A program made the translations under genes and the position numbers. DNA of 24,635 nt from NCBI GenBank assembly GCA_964632755.1, contig CAZWDT010000044.1:1-24635 (forward strand). The letters are read 5' to 3'. The notes below the pieces were generated by a model. It was not told the DNA's origin. It saw nothing but the letters and a program-made list of their open reading frames with translations, and searched no databases. Positions 1 to 8,200 of this stretch are shown here, in pieces. Each line of letters opens with the position of its first letter. The stretch's first letter is position 1. The stretch comes from JAFGMR01 sp964632755 (GTDB taxonomy: Archaea; Halobacteriota; Methanosarcinia; Methanotrichales; Methanotrichaceae).

Positions 1-143
1 GACAATAAGTCCAAATAGAGCGATGATCCTTTCCCACACAGTTCGGCGAGGAACCGAAAATTATGATGTGTGAGACGATTCAGCTCTCCTTTCTGGTGGA
101 GCGGACTTGAAAGAGGAATATGTGTCTGGCTTGTTTCAAACAT

Positions 144-151
144 TATTTATC
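144..151 (+). promoter_or_regulatory. Putative TATA box of the toxin-antitoxin operon
   Basis: An A+T-rich TATA-like octamer (TATTTATC) stands about 55 bases before the antitoxin ATG at 202. With the usual archaeal spacing, transcription would start near 174 and leave a leader of roughly 28 bases. The first 140 bases of the window hold no coding sequence that I can support; an upstream gene may end to the left of the window. Confidence 0.35.
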
Positions 152-201
152 CTAAACGCACCTTTTTCTATTGTCGAAAGTCAAAAATCAAGAGGGCTGA
201 T

Positions 202-399
202 ATGTCTGATGGTTCGGATGCAAAGATTCAAGTGGTTTACGAGGGTGGCGTCTTCAAGCCCTTGCAGGAGATTAACCTCTGTGAGGGAACTAAGGCTTTT
301 GTGGTCCTTAAGCCAGAAAAAATCACAAACGTGGCTAAGAGATACAGGATTAAAGTGGATAGGGATGTGATGGAAGAATTCGTCGAGGAGCGAAGATGA
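202..399 (+). CDS. DUF104 (AF2212-like) antitoxin of a VapBC-type pair
   Basis: A 65-residue protein. Its N-terminal part, IQVVYEGGVFKPLQ followed by LCEGTKAFVVL, is the signature of the DUF104/AF2212 family: small beta-rich proteins encoded next to PIN-domain toxins and thought to be their antitoxins. The C-terminal tail is charged (DRDVMEEFVEERR) and is the likely toxin-wrapping segment. I chose ATG 202, not the longer reading from 70, because family members begin just before the IxVxYExGVFKP strand and the upstream residues look non-coding. The stop overlaps the toxin start as ATGA (396-399), so the two are translationally coupled. Such operons usually repress themselves, but no operator was identified. 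The seen evidence is the motif and the overlap; the antitoxin role is family knowledge. Confidence 0.85.
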   Translation: MSDGSDAKIQVVYEGGVFKPLQEINLCEGTKAFVVLKPEKITNVAKRYRIKVDRDVMEEFVEERR

Positions 400-845
400 T
401 CGTATTAGACACTTCGATTTTCATCGACCTTCTTTTTGAATATAACGCCGAACGGACACTATCTGCAGAAGAATTGCTCTCGATCTTGGAGGAGAATGGT
501 CTGACAATAGTGGAACCGGATCTCTTCAAAGTAGAGTTCACAGGGCAAATTGCCAGAAGGGTCAAAAGGGAACTGGCACCAAAGATCTGCGAGGAGATCT
601 TTGCAGGGCTGGTCTTCATCAACACATCCAGGATCTTCGAAGAGGCGCTTTCCATCGCCCTGGAAACGGGATCAAGGGCGGCGGATTCATTTTACATAGC
701 TTGCGCCAAGGCTGAAAAAGCGATCTTGGTTTCTAACGACAAGCATCAGATCGAAAGTGCCAAAAAATCAGGAATCGAGGTCTATAATCTGTTACAAGAC
801 CAGGAACTTGTCAAGAAACGACTGCTTGACACAGTTTTTCAATAA
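396..845 (+). CDS. vapC: PIN-domain ribonuclease toxin (VapC-like)
   Basis: A 149-residue PIN-domain protein. The four acidic residues of the metal-dependent RNase site are all visible: D5 in MIVLDTSIFID, E47 in DLFKVEFTG, D97 in SRAADSFYIA and D115 in LVSNDKHQ. Length and motif order are normal for VapC-type toxins, which cleave tRNA or other RNA when free of antitoxin. The gene overlaps the DUF104 antitoxin by four bases (ATGA), the classic arrangement in which the antitoxin is made first. The catalytic set is intact, so the toxin should be active. The pair is more A+T-rich than the housekeeping genes to its right and abuts a decayed restriction gene, which suggests a mobile or defence-type accessory patch. 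The RNA target cannot be read from the sequence. Confidence 0.9.
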   Translation: MIVLDTSIFIDLLFEYNAERTLSAEELLSILEENGLTIVEPDLFKVEFTGQIARRVKRELAPKICEEIFAGLVFINTSRIFEEALSIALETGSRAADSFYIACAKAEKAILVSNDKHQIESAKKSGIEVYNLLQDQELVKKRLLDTVFQ

Positions 846-1407
846 GATCTCAACCGCATCTCCTTCACCACCCCCGCGCCCGAGCGTGCCCGCCCAGGCC
901 CGGTAGCAGCTCTACGCTGAGGGCAAATTCGCCGAAGTCCTGGCCTAGATGGAGGCCTGCCTGCCCAAAGACGCGGCGGGCAACTTCATCGCAAGCCAGG
1001 AAAAATCTGACGTGGTACATGACCTGCTGGCCTTCCTGGTGGAAAGAATGCTGGAGATGAACAAACAAAAGCAGCAGGAGATCAAGGGCTTCCTGGGCTG
1101 GCTGGAGAGCTACTTGGGGGTCAGGGTCGATGATCTGACTCCCAAGACAAAGCTGCAGAGCTACTACGAGTACGATTATGAGGACTTCCTCGCGGTGCTC
1201 AAGAAGAACCGGAAAAAGCTGGCAGTCGATCCGGCCCGCCGGGAGCCGGCGGAAATGCTGCGGTCCGAGTTCGAGGGATCGCTGGGCAAACTGGGGCCGC
1301 TCTTGGAGCGAATCAGGCAGACGGACGAGCTGATCGATGCGACGGTGTACAAGCTGTACGGGCTGACGGAAGAGGAGATCGGGATAGTGGAAGAAAATGG
1401 GTCGTGA
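846..1407 (+). pseudogene. Decayed C-terminal remnant of a type IIG (Eco57I-like) restriction-methylase
   Basis: The piece ends in TDELIDATVYKLYGLTEE, the closing motif I associate with Eco57I/type IIG restriction-methylases (a TD.LID..VY.LYGLT pattern). Before it comes a helical segment including EIKGFLGWLESYLG and KLQSYYEYDYEDF. The readable ORF is 949-1407 (152 residues), but homology appears to continue upstream in two frames. Positions 846-893 read LNRISFTTPAPERAR. An extra C near 894 then shifts the frame, and the text goes on as QLYAEGKFAEVLA and joins the ORF, interrupted by TAG at 904-906 and 946-948; both look like CAG-to-TAG changes. Methyltransferase and nuclease domains are absent. 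It begins directly after the toxin stop. The alternative is a short unrelated protein from ATG 949, which the upstream frame-continuation argues against. Confidence 0.65.
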
Positions 1408-1582
1408 ACTCAGAATTGGTTGGAATTTCTCTGGCATTGATGAGGGTGATAATTATTTCCACCCAAGGAAGCAATCAATCTCTTTTAAAATTCTTTGAAA
1501 ATCAATAGCATATGGCTGTGCTGAGACCATTTGCGCTAAATACCAACCAGCAAAAGATGCACTACCCAGGAATTGGCTCGAT

Positions 1583-1597
1583 GATATATTCATATAT
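1583..1597 (+). promoter_or_regulatory. Putative promoter of the lamin-tail gene pair
   Basis: Two overlapping A+T-rich boxes (GATATATT and CATATAT) lie about 58 bases before the first lamin-tail ATG at 1648. Transcription would begin near 1616, giving a short leader with a Shine-Dalgarno GGAG at 1636-1639, eight bases from the ATG. The rest of 1408-1647 shows no gene. Confidence 0.5.
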
Positions 1598-1647
1598 CGG
1601 GAGAAAGAGAGGTTGGGAGATCCCTTATACCTAACGGAGATGAGATC

Positions 1648-2118
1648 ATGAGATCTATCGATCTGGCCCTGATCATTGGATTGGGGGTGCTGGCCTGCCC
1701 TGGCCTCGCCGACGTTGTCATCAACGAGATGGAGATGAATCCTCGAGATAACGCCACGATGTGGGCGGAGCTCTACAACACCGACGACATGGCCGCAGAT
1801 GTAAGCGGTTGGACGGTGACCATAACCGATAGCAGCTGGCTTGGCCCAATGACAGTTCCAACGGACACAACCATTAGCGGACATGGGTACCTGGTGATGT
1901 ACGGAGAACGCACATGGCCGCATCTGGAGAGCGGATTCGTCGTACTCTACGACTCGGATGGCAATAAGGTGGATGAGACCCCCTCAAGGAGCGACCTGCT
2001 TGGAAATGACCTCACATGGGGCAGGTATCCGGATGGGAGGGATACCGATACCTCCGGGGACTGGGGCTACATGATGGCCACCATGGGCGTTCCTAATACG
2101 CTTGGCAGGCAAGGTTAA
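1648..2118 (+). CDS. Secreted lamin-tail-domain (LTD) protein
   Basis: 156 residues. An N-terminal signal peptide (hydrophobic run LALIIGLGVLACPGLA) should be cut after about residue 21. The mature protein starts with DVVINEMEMNP, followed by WAELYNT and SGWTVTI; this VVINE...WxELYN...GW pattern is the start of the lamin-tail immunoglobulin-like fold. Later parts fit the same fold: GYLVMYGE, VVLYDSDGNKVDETP and WGRYPDGRDT. Prokaryotic LTD domains occur mostly in exported proteins, often beside nucleases or as adhesion or binding modules. Here the domain stands alone, with no enzyme or anchor, so it is a small released protein of unknown partner. A second copy follows after 24 bases. Family assignment is good; function is unknown. 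Confidence 0.8.
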   Translation: MRSIDLALIIGLGVLACPGLADVVINEMEMNPRDNATMWAELYNTDDMAADVSGWTVTITDSSWLGPMTVPTDTTISGHGYLVMYGERTWPHLESGFVVLYDSDGNKVDETPSRSDLLGNDLTWGRYPDGRDTDTSGDWGYMMATMGVPNTLGRQG

Positions 2119-2142
2119 ACACCAAACGAGAGGCTGATTACC

Positions 2143-2625
2143 ATGAGATCAATCTATTTGGAGGGCTTTTGCGCCCTCTTCCTGTTGGTGGCGGCAGCAA
2201 GCCTCGGCACTGCCGCGGTTGTGATCAATGAGGTTGAGTTCAACCCGCCCGGAGATGGGGAGAAGTGGGTGGAGCTCTACAACAATGGCCAGGAGAACGT
2301 GAGCATCGGCGGATGGGCTGTGGTCATAATGGAAGGGCCCTGGCAGGGAACGATTCCCTTGCCCGAGGGTTGTGTCCTCGCGCCGGCTGGGTACTACGTC
2401 GCTCCCTGCGTCCCGACGTGGACCATGGACTATAACGGAACCGTGATCCTCCTCGACTCCTCCGGGGCGGAGGTCGACAGGACCCATCGGCTAAGCGATG
2501 AGGACGCGACATCGTTCACCAATTCGCGCTATCCAAACGGCGTGGACACCAATAGGACCGGGGACTTCGCCTTCATCATGGGAAGCAAGGGAAGGTCGAA
2601 CGGGGGAGAGCCGAGGAGCGGATGA
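2143..2625 (+). CDS. Secreted lamin-tail-domain protein, tandem paralogue
   Basis: 160 residues with a signal peptide (FCALFLLVAAASLGTA) and then AVVINEVEFNPPGDGEKWVE, the same LTD start as its neighbour. Shared landmarks are the MRSI start, WVELYNN, GGWAVVI, the VILLDSSGAEVDRT strand and the NSRYPNGVDTNRTGD turn near the end. It is clearly a duplicate of the upstream gene, but the two have diverged well beyond recent copying. Two cysteines (in GCVLA and APCVP) may form a disulphide after export; the upstream protein has no such pair in its mature part. The 24-base gap and GAGAGG before the ATG suggest co-transcription. The protein has no membrane anchor and no catalytic motif. Confidence 0.8.
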   Translation: MRSIYLEGFCALFLLVAAASLGTAAVVINEVEFNPPGDGEKWVELYNNGQENVSIGGWAVVIMEGPWQGTIPLPEGCVLAPAGYYVAPCVPTWTMDYNGTVILLDSSGAEVDRTHRLSDEDATSFTNSRYPNGVDTNRTGDFAFIMGSKGRSNGGEPRSG

Positions 2626-2662
2626 GGGAGGAAGTGCATAGCGGGGCGGATTCGTGAAAAGA

Positions 2663-2670
2663 GCTATTAA
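2663..2670 (+). promoter_or_regulatory. Putative TATA box, leaderless start of the S2P gene
   Basis: A TATA-like GCTATTAATC stretch is centred about 26 bases before the ATG at 2692. No convincing Shine-Dalgarno precedes that ATG. Together these predict an mRNA starting at or next to the start codon. Confidence 0.45.
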
Positions 2671-2691
2671 TCGCCTCGGCAATCCCTGGGC

Positions 2692-3801
2692 ATGAACTTC
2701 GCCTTCCAGATCGGGAGGATCGCGGGCATACCCGTTCGCCTCCACCTGACCTTCTTGCTCATAATACCCTGGGTGGCTTACATATTCGGGCAGGTGAGCG
2801 AGCCCGTCTTCGGCAAGCTCTATGGGTTCGGGGCAGTCCCCGAGCCCACCAAGTGGGTCTACTCGCTCGCCTTCGCCATACTTCTCTTCGCATGCGTGGG
2901 CCTCCACGAGCTGGGGCACTCATTCATCGCCCGGCGGTACGGCATTGCCATCCGAAGCATCACCCTCTACCTCTTCGGCGGTGTAGCCTCCATGGAGGAG
3001 ATCCCGCGCGACCCCCGCATGGAGCTGCAGATGGCGGTCGCAGGCCCCCTCGTCAGCGGGCTCCTGGGCTTGATCCTCATCGTACTCTACACACAGATCG
3101 CCCCCCTCATAGGGGTGGAGCATCCCTTCTCCATCTTCCTCTGGACCTTGGGAGTGATCAACCTCATACTGATGGGATTCAACCTCTTGCCGGCCTTTCC
3201 CATGGACGGTGGTCGTGTCCTCCGGGCGTGGTTTGCCACATGGATGCCCTATGTGACCGCAACGAGGAGGGCAGCTGCCATTGGAAAGATCTTCGCCTTC
3301 ATGATGACAATGTTGGGCCTCTTCTCGCTGAACATCCTCGTCCTGATAGTGGGCCTCTTCATATACATGGGAGCCTCTGAGGAGGAGAGGATAACCACGA
3401 TCGACGTCAGCCTGGAGGGGATACGCGTTAAGAATATCATGTCCTCTGATCCCAGAACGGTGGGCTCCGAGATGACGCTTCGCCAGCTGATGGATATAAT
3501 GTTTCAAGAGAAGCATCGGGGCTACCCGGTTGTGGATGGCTCGGTCCTCACAGGCATCGTGACCATCACCGACCTGCTGCGCGTGCCCGAAGATCAACGG
3601 GAATCTACAACAGTGGAGCAGGTTATGACGAGGAAGATATATGTTATCGAGCCGGAGGACGAGGCCTCGGCGGCCATGAAGAAGATGACCGCCCAGAGCA
3701 TCAGAAGGCTTCCCGTGCTGAAGGACAATCGATTGGTTGGGATTATATCCAGGGAGGACCTGGTCAGGGCCATCGAGCTTTGCTCGGAGAGAGGCACCTG
3801 A
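2692..3801 (+). CDS. Site-2 protease family (M50) zinc metalloprotease with two CBS domains
   Basis: 369 residues. The membrane part (about 1-235) carries the S2P zinc motif HELGH at 72-76 inside a hydrophobic helix (FACVGLHELGHSF) and the third ligand in NLLPAFPMDGGR (D172). It therefore has the full catalytic set of an intramembrane protease. A cytoplasmic tail follows with two CBS motifs: about 246-300 (VKNIMSSDP to GIVTITDLL) and about 308-365 (VEQVMTRKI to LVGIISREDLV). CBS pairs bind adenine nucleotides, so cleavage may respond to energy state. S2P enzymes with CBS tails are common in archaea; their substrates are mostly unknown. The stop overlaps the start of the TraB-like gene by one base (TGATG at 3799-3803), so the two are coupled. 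Family assignment is firm; the nucleotide-sensing role is family inference. Confidence 0.92.
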   Translation: MNFAFQIGRIAGIPVRLHLTFLLIIPWVAYIFGQVSEPVFGKLYGFGAVPEPTKWVYSLAFAILLFACVGLHELGHSFIARRYGIAIRSITLYLFGGVASMEEIPRDPRMELQMAVAGPLVSGLLGLILIVLYTQIAPLIGVEHPFSIFLWTLGVINLILMGFNLLPAFPMDGGRVLRAWFATWMPYVTATRRAAAIGKIFAFMMTMLGLFSLNILVLIVGLFIYMGASEEERITTIDVSLEGIRVKNIMSSDPRTVGSEMTLRQLMDIMFQEKHRGYPVVDGSVLTGIVTITDLLRVPEDQRESTTVEQVMTRKIYVIEPEDEASAAMKKMTAQSIRRLPVLKDNRLVGIISREDLVRAIELCSERGT

Positions 3802-5030
3802 TGCAGGACGATTTAGTTAGCCTGGAGGAGATCCAGGCGAGGCCTACGAAGGATGGGGCGAACAAGATAGCAATAGTGGGCACTGCCCACGTATCCGAGA
3901 AGAGCGTCGCCGAGGTCACGAGGGCGATCGAGGAGATGCGGCCCGATATAGTGGCAGTCGAGCTCTGTCCTGGGAGGTACAAGGCCCTCACCGGGCAGGA
4001 GGATGCTGAGGAGATCAAGATCAGCGAGCTCTTGAGCGGCGGCAAGATCTACATGTTGCTCGTCCAGTGGCTGCTCGCCTACATCCAGAAGAGGATAGGG
4101 GCAGAGATGGGGGTCAAGCCCGGGGCGGAGATGCTCGCAGCGATCGAGACCAGCCGCAGATTGGGCCTCAGGATAGCCTTGGTGGATCGCGATATAGGGA
4201 TCACCATTCAGCGGTTCTGGTCCTCCATGGGTATCGTGGAGAAGCTCAAGCTGGCTTTTGGCCTGATTCCGGCAGCGTTTGGATGGGGGGACGATCAGAT
4301 CGAGATCGATAAGGTCACCGAGGAGGACGTCGTCTCTCAGATCATCGCCGAATTTCGAAAGATATCTCCAAGGGCAGCAGGGGTCCTCGTCGACGAGAGG
4401 GATGCCTACATCGCCCGGAACCTGATTGGCCTCTCATTCCAGGGAAGCGTGCTCGCCGTGGTCGGCGCAGGCCATAGGGAGGGTATTACGAGACATCTGG
4501 CCCATCCAGACGAGATCCCGGAGCTCGAGGCCCTGCGGGAGAAGAAGAAGAGCAGGATCACGGCTGCGAGGGTCTTCGGCGCCCTTCTGATGCTGCTGAT
4601 CTTCGGGACAATCGGCCTTGTTCTCCTATCCGGGGTCTCCAAACAGAGCCTGATTCTCGCCTTCGCCATCTGGTTCTTCGTAAATGGAATCCTCGCCGCG
4701 CTCGGCGTCATCATCGCCAGGGGCCATCCCCTCTCCGTGCTGACCGCTTTCATGGTGGCGTGGCTTACCTCCATCAATCCCATGGTTGCTGCAGGCTGGT
4801 TTGCAGGCATGGTGGAGGCCTGGAAGAGGACGCCGACCGTCGCCGATATGAAGCGCCTTGCCCAGTGCGAGACCTTCCAGGAGATGAGGGGAAACCGGCT
4901 CTTCCGAGTGATCCTGGTGGCAGCCCTTGCCAACATCGGCTCGACGATTGGGACGTTCATCGGCATTTACATCATATGGAAGAAGCTGGGCCTGATGGAT
5001 CCAACCCAGATGCTCAGCGGGATACTGTAG
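3801..5030 (+). CDS. TraB/PrgY (GumN-related) family membrane protein
   Basis: 409 residues from ATG 3801, chosen because it overlaps the preceding stop as TGATG; a start at 3780 would add seven residues inside the S2P gene. TraB-family motifs are in order: GTAHVSEKSV (27-36), VAVELCPGRY (51-60), LVDRDIGIT (128-136), VDERDAYIARNL (197-208) and VVGAGHREGI (220-229). The C-terminal part (about 255-395) has around four membrane helices, including LLMLLIFGTIGLVLL and IGTFIGIYIIW. Bacterial TraB/PrgY proteins shut down peptide pheromones. The fold is related to Tiki and GumN/EreA-type proteins and is suspected to be proteolytic or hydrolytic. The archaeal role is unknown. Sitting behind an intramembrane protease, it may act in membrane-protein or peptide turnover; that link is inference from coupling. 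Confidence 0.88.
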   Translation: MQDDLVSLEEIQARPTKDGANKIAIVGTAHVSEKSVAEVTRAIEEMRPDIVAVELCPGRYKALTGQEDAEEIKISELLSGGKIYMLLVQWLLAYIQKRIGAEMGVKPGAEMLAAIETSRRLGLRIALVDRDIGITIQRFWSSMGIVEKLKLAFGLIPAAFGWGDDQIEIDKVTEEDVVSQIIAEFRKISPRAAGVLVDERDAYIARNLIGLSFQGSVLAVVGAGHREGITRHLAHPDEIPELEALREKKKSRITAARVFGALLMLLIFGTIGLVLLSGVSKQSLILAFAIWFFVNGILAALGVIIARGHPLSVLTAFMVAWLTSINPMVAAGWFAGMVEAWKRTPTVADMKRLAQCETFQEMRGNRLFRVILVAALANIGSTIGTFIGIYIIWKKLGLMDPTQMLSGIL

Positions 5031-5041
5031 TGGATCGATCG

Positions 5042-5068
5042 AAGGGGCGACGCTATGCGTTGGCCCTT
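5042..5068 (+). terminator. Hairpin downstream of the traB-like gene
   Basis: The arms AAGGGGCGACGC (5042-5053) and GCGTTGGCCCTT (5057-5068) pair over 12 positions with one mismatch and one G-T wobble around a TAT loop. It starts 12 bases after the TraB stop, in the 197-base gap between convergent genes. It is a plausible 3' end structure. Archaeal terminators are mainly U-tracts, so the role is tentative; no coding sequence is seen in the rest of 5069-5227. Confidence 0.5.
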
Positions 5069-5227
5069 TGCTGAATTCTGCGGGCGGGGCTTGCTGGTAA
5101 GTCTCGACCTGCATAATCCTATGTGAGCTAGTGAGAAAGCCCCTGCGATAGGTGGTCGGGCCGCAGTGAAAGGGTGGTAGTCAAAAAAGAGGTGGTAGGG
5201 GAAATGGGTTCTGAAAGGAGGCATTCT

Positions 5228-8200
5228 CTATCTCCTCTTGAACCCCACCCCTATGACCAGAAGGATGAATAGAACGAGGATGACGCCGATCAGAGGAGCT
5301 CCTGATATTGATGGCATGCTGCCATTCTCCTTTGCATTCTCCATCACAAACCCGCTCACATCTTCGCTCGTCGACTCGGTCGTCTCCTCAACTGGATCCG
5401 GATCTTCAGGGATCGAGGTCCCTACGCTGGCCGACTGGGTCTGGTTGGAGGTGCCAAACGTGGTCTTGCCTTGAACGTAGGGGTGGCTGCTGGACCCACC
5501 CCCGCTCCTGCTGCTTGGGTTGGACTTCTCAGGCTCCGTGCCTGATATTATCCCCTTCATGTAATCTTTTAGCAGCAGATTGCCGCAGGTGTGATGGCAG
5601 CAGGTCACGTCATTCTCGGCCACGGACTCGGTGTATTCCTCCGCAAGGCTCTTGAGCACATCATCGGACGCATCCCAGTGTTCCTTCCTCGCGGCCTCGA
5701 TCATTCGCGCTGTGATGGACTGGTATTGATAAGGATTCTCGGTTTTGAGAAACTCATCCAGGCCGAGATCGTACTTGTCGTTGACGTATATGTCGTAGAT
5801 CTCATCCCAGTCCGAATCTGTGACCATGTCCGGCGTCGTCACTTCCCATCCCCACATGTACTCGGTGAATTTCATGAACTGTCTTGCACCAGCATAGTCA
5901 CATTCCATCATGCCCGTTATCCATCTCGGATTGAAGTATCGCGCCCGCAGCTCAGTTCTGAAGGCCTCGTTGAGCGTTATGATCTGGGGATTGTCAACGC
6001 TCTCCAAGCTGGCTATGTACATCGCTGGTTCCTTCCCCGTCAATGACCGTACTGCAAGCTCGATTCCTCCAAGGTAACCGTAATAGTCATCGCCATCGAT
6101 AATCCCGAATAGGTTTGTAGAGTCGCTATGTACGGCCGCATCCACATCCATCAGGTTCATCGTGAAAACGTCTTCGTAGCAATCGCCCCACACATCCTTT
6201 CCGTAGATGTGAGACGTTCTGGATATGAATAGGTCAGCGAGTTTGGATTCGTTATCCCACGTATCGCTTGCAGCTATTGCTTCAGGCATTCCATTTCCAT
6301 AAGCACCAGGCGCTTCGCTGAATATCCTCGATCTAGAAATATAATGTGCTGTGCTATTATTGTAACCGCTGGCGATGAGAGCATGTTCCATCTTCATCGA
6401 GTTCCATCTAACATAGTTCGTCTCATTGGTCTCGTTGAGCTCCGCTGCCGTTCGGATAGCCTCATCGATTAGCTCAAGCTGGTACGGGAACGTATCCCTG
6501 TACAGTCCGGAAGATTGAATTATCACGTCTATCCTTGGGTGGGTCATCTCCTCCTGCGGGACGACTTCAAAGCCGGTGATCACTCCCTTGCTTCGTATGG
6601 GTTTTGCGCCAAGCAGCGCATGTATTTGAGCTTCCATCAGCCCATGATGACGCATCGTCTCCATAGCCCAGAGGGTATACGACACTTTTTCTGGATATGT
6701 GCCGCTATTGTTGTTGAAATAATCCTCGATTAGCTGGTTTGCGAGGATTTCTCCCATGATTGTGGTTTCCTCATCAGGGAACTTTCTCTGGTCGAAGCTA
6801 TAAAAGTTCCTGCCGGTCGGCAGCGCCTCGGGATTGCGTATGGGATCGTTTCCAGGTCCCGGTTCGATATATTCTGCATCGAGGGCACGCATTGTCTGGT
6901 CAATCTCACGTGTCGTCTGGCTCAGATGATTGGAATATTCAAGTGCCAGATGGAGATCGGCAGTTATGTTTTCATCGGCATCCGTCAGGTTAAGGACATC
7001 AAGCTGGGCGGCGGACACGTTCTTTCCATCTAGCAGCGTTGCGTTCAAGAGCTCGGTTGCATAAGCATTCGCCGCATCTCTCCAGTCTTCCTCGTCTCCG
7101 CCATCCTTAGGGATTACGTCGTAGATGTGGCGGGGGAAATCGCTTCCAAGCATTGATTTGACCATACTGACCAGTTTTTCATCCTTTGGAGCGAGGCCGA
7201 AGATGTGGACGCCATAGGGCATTAGCGTGGACTGAAGTTTGTGCAGATAGTTGTGGACATTGTTCCCAATGAAATTTCCAAATTCATCATCCTGCAACGC
7301 CCTGAGCTCGTCTGGAGTTACGCCAAGGTCGTTTTCCATCGAGAGATTTTCGTAAAGCCCGATGATGCTGTTGCGATAGAGGGCCATCATTGCGGAATCG
7401 TTGGCAACCTTGGCATCTCCGTAATTGTGAATCTTCTCGTGCATCGCTGCCAGGTCTCCATAGATGCCCGCCTCTATTATCGGCGGCGTCAGGTGGTCTA
7501 TGATCACAGCGTTGCCGCGGCGTTTTGCCTGGGTGCCCTCGCCCACATTGTCCATTATGTAGGGATATATCACTGGCGTATCGTTCACCAAGATGGCTGA
7601 ATAGTCGTACCTGCTCAGACCCACCTCCTTTCCCGGGAACCATTCCTGTGTTCCATGGGTGCCGAAGTGGATTATGGCATCTGCATCATAGACGTTATTG
7701 ATCCAGAAATATGTTGCAAGATACTGGTGTGTTGGAGGTATAGACTTGTTGTGATAAATGAGCGATTCGTCAGAGAGCCAGGCTTTGCTCGGCTGAGGTA
7801 TGAAATTGACCTTTCCAAACTGCACCGTGGGAATCACAAAGCTGCCTTCGTACACCATGATGTCGCCGGGCGCCTTGCCCCACGTTGCCTCGACATCAGA
7901 TCTTGTGCTATTTAACAATGTGTTGTACCAGGAGAGATAATCGTCAACGGAGACGAGTGTGACATTGCCCGAGTTTACAACCTTTTCAAGCTCGCCGGGA
8001 GCCCAGGTGCCCACATTCCTACTCTCTATGAAGAGGTCTATGAGCTCGCTGCCGTTTGGAATTGAGCCGTTTCCGATATCATAACCATCTGCTCGCATCC
8101 GTTCGAGAAGCAGCGTGAAGCTGGACGAAATGTCGAGGTAACTTGCGCCGATGTCGTTCTTGCCGCCTTCGTGGTTGTAATATATGATGCTGACCTTTTT

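Noticed and set aside
70..201. N-terminal extension of the DUF104 antitoxin from ATG 70
   Set aside because: The added 44 residues resemble translated promoter and leader sequence, and the family starts near the residue encoded at 202.
904..948. Pyrrolysine read-through at the two in-frame TAG codons
   Set aside because: Both sit where glutamine is expected, a frameshift lies next to them, and the catalytic domains are missing. Decay is the simpler explanation.
865..1437. 190-residue minus-strand ORF opposite the restriction remnant
   Set aside because: Its sequence is a mirror of the degenerate coding frame, rich in Leu, Gln and His, with no domain.
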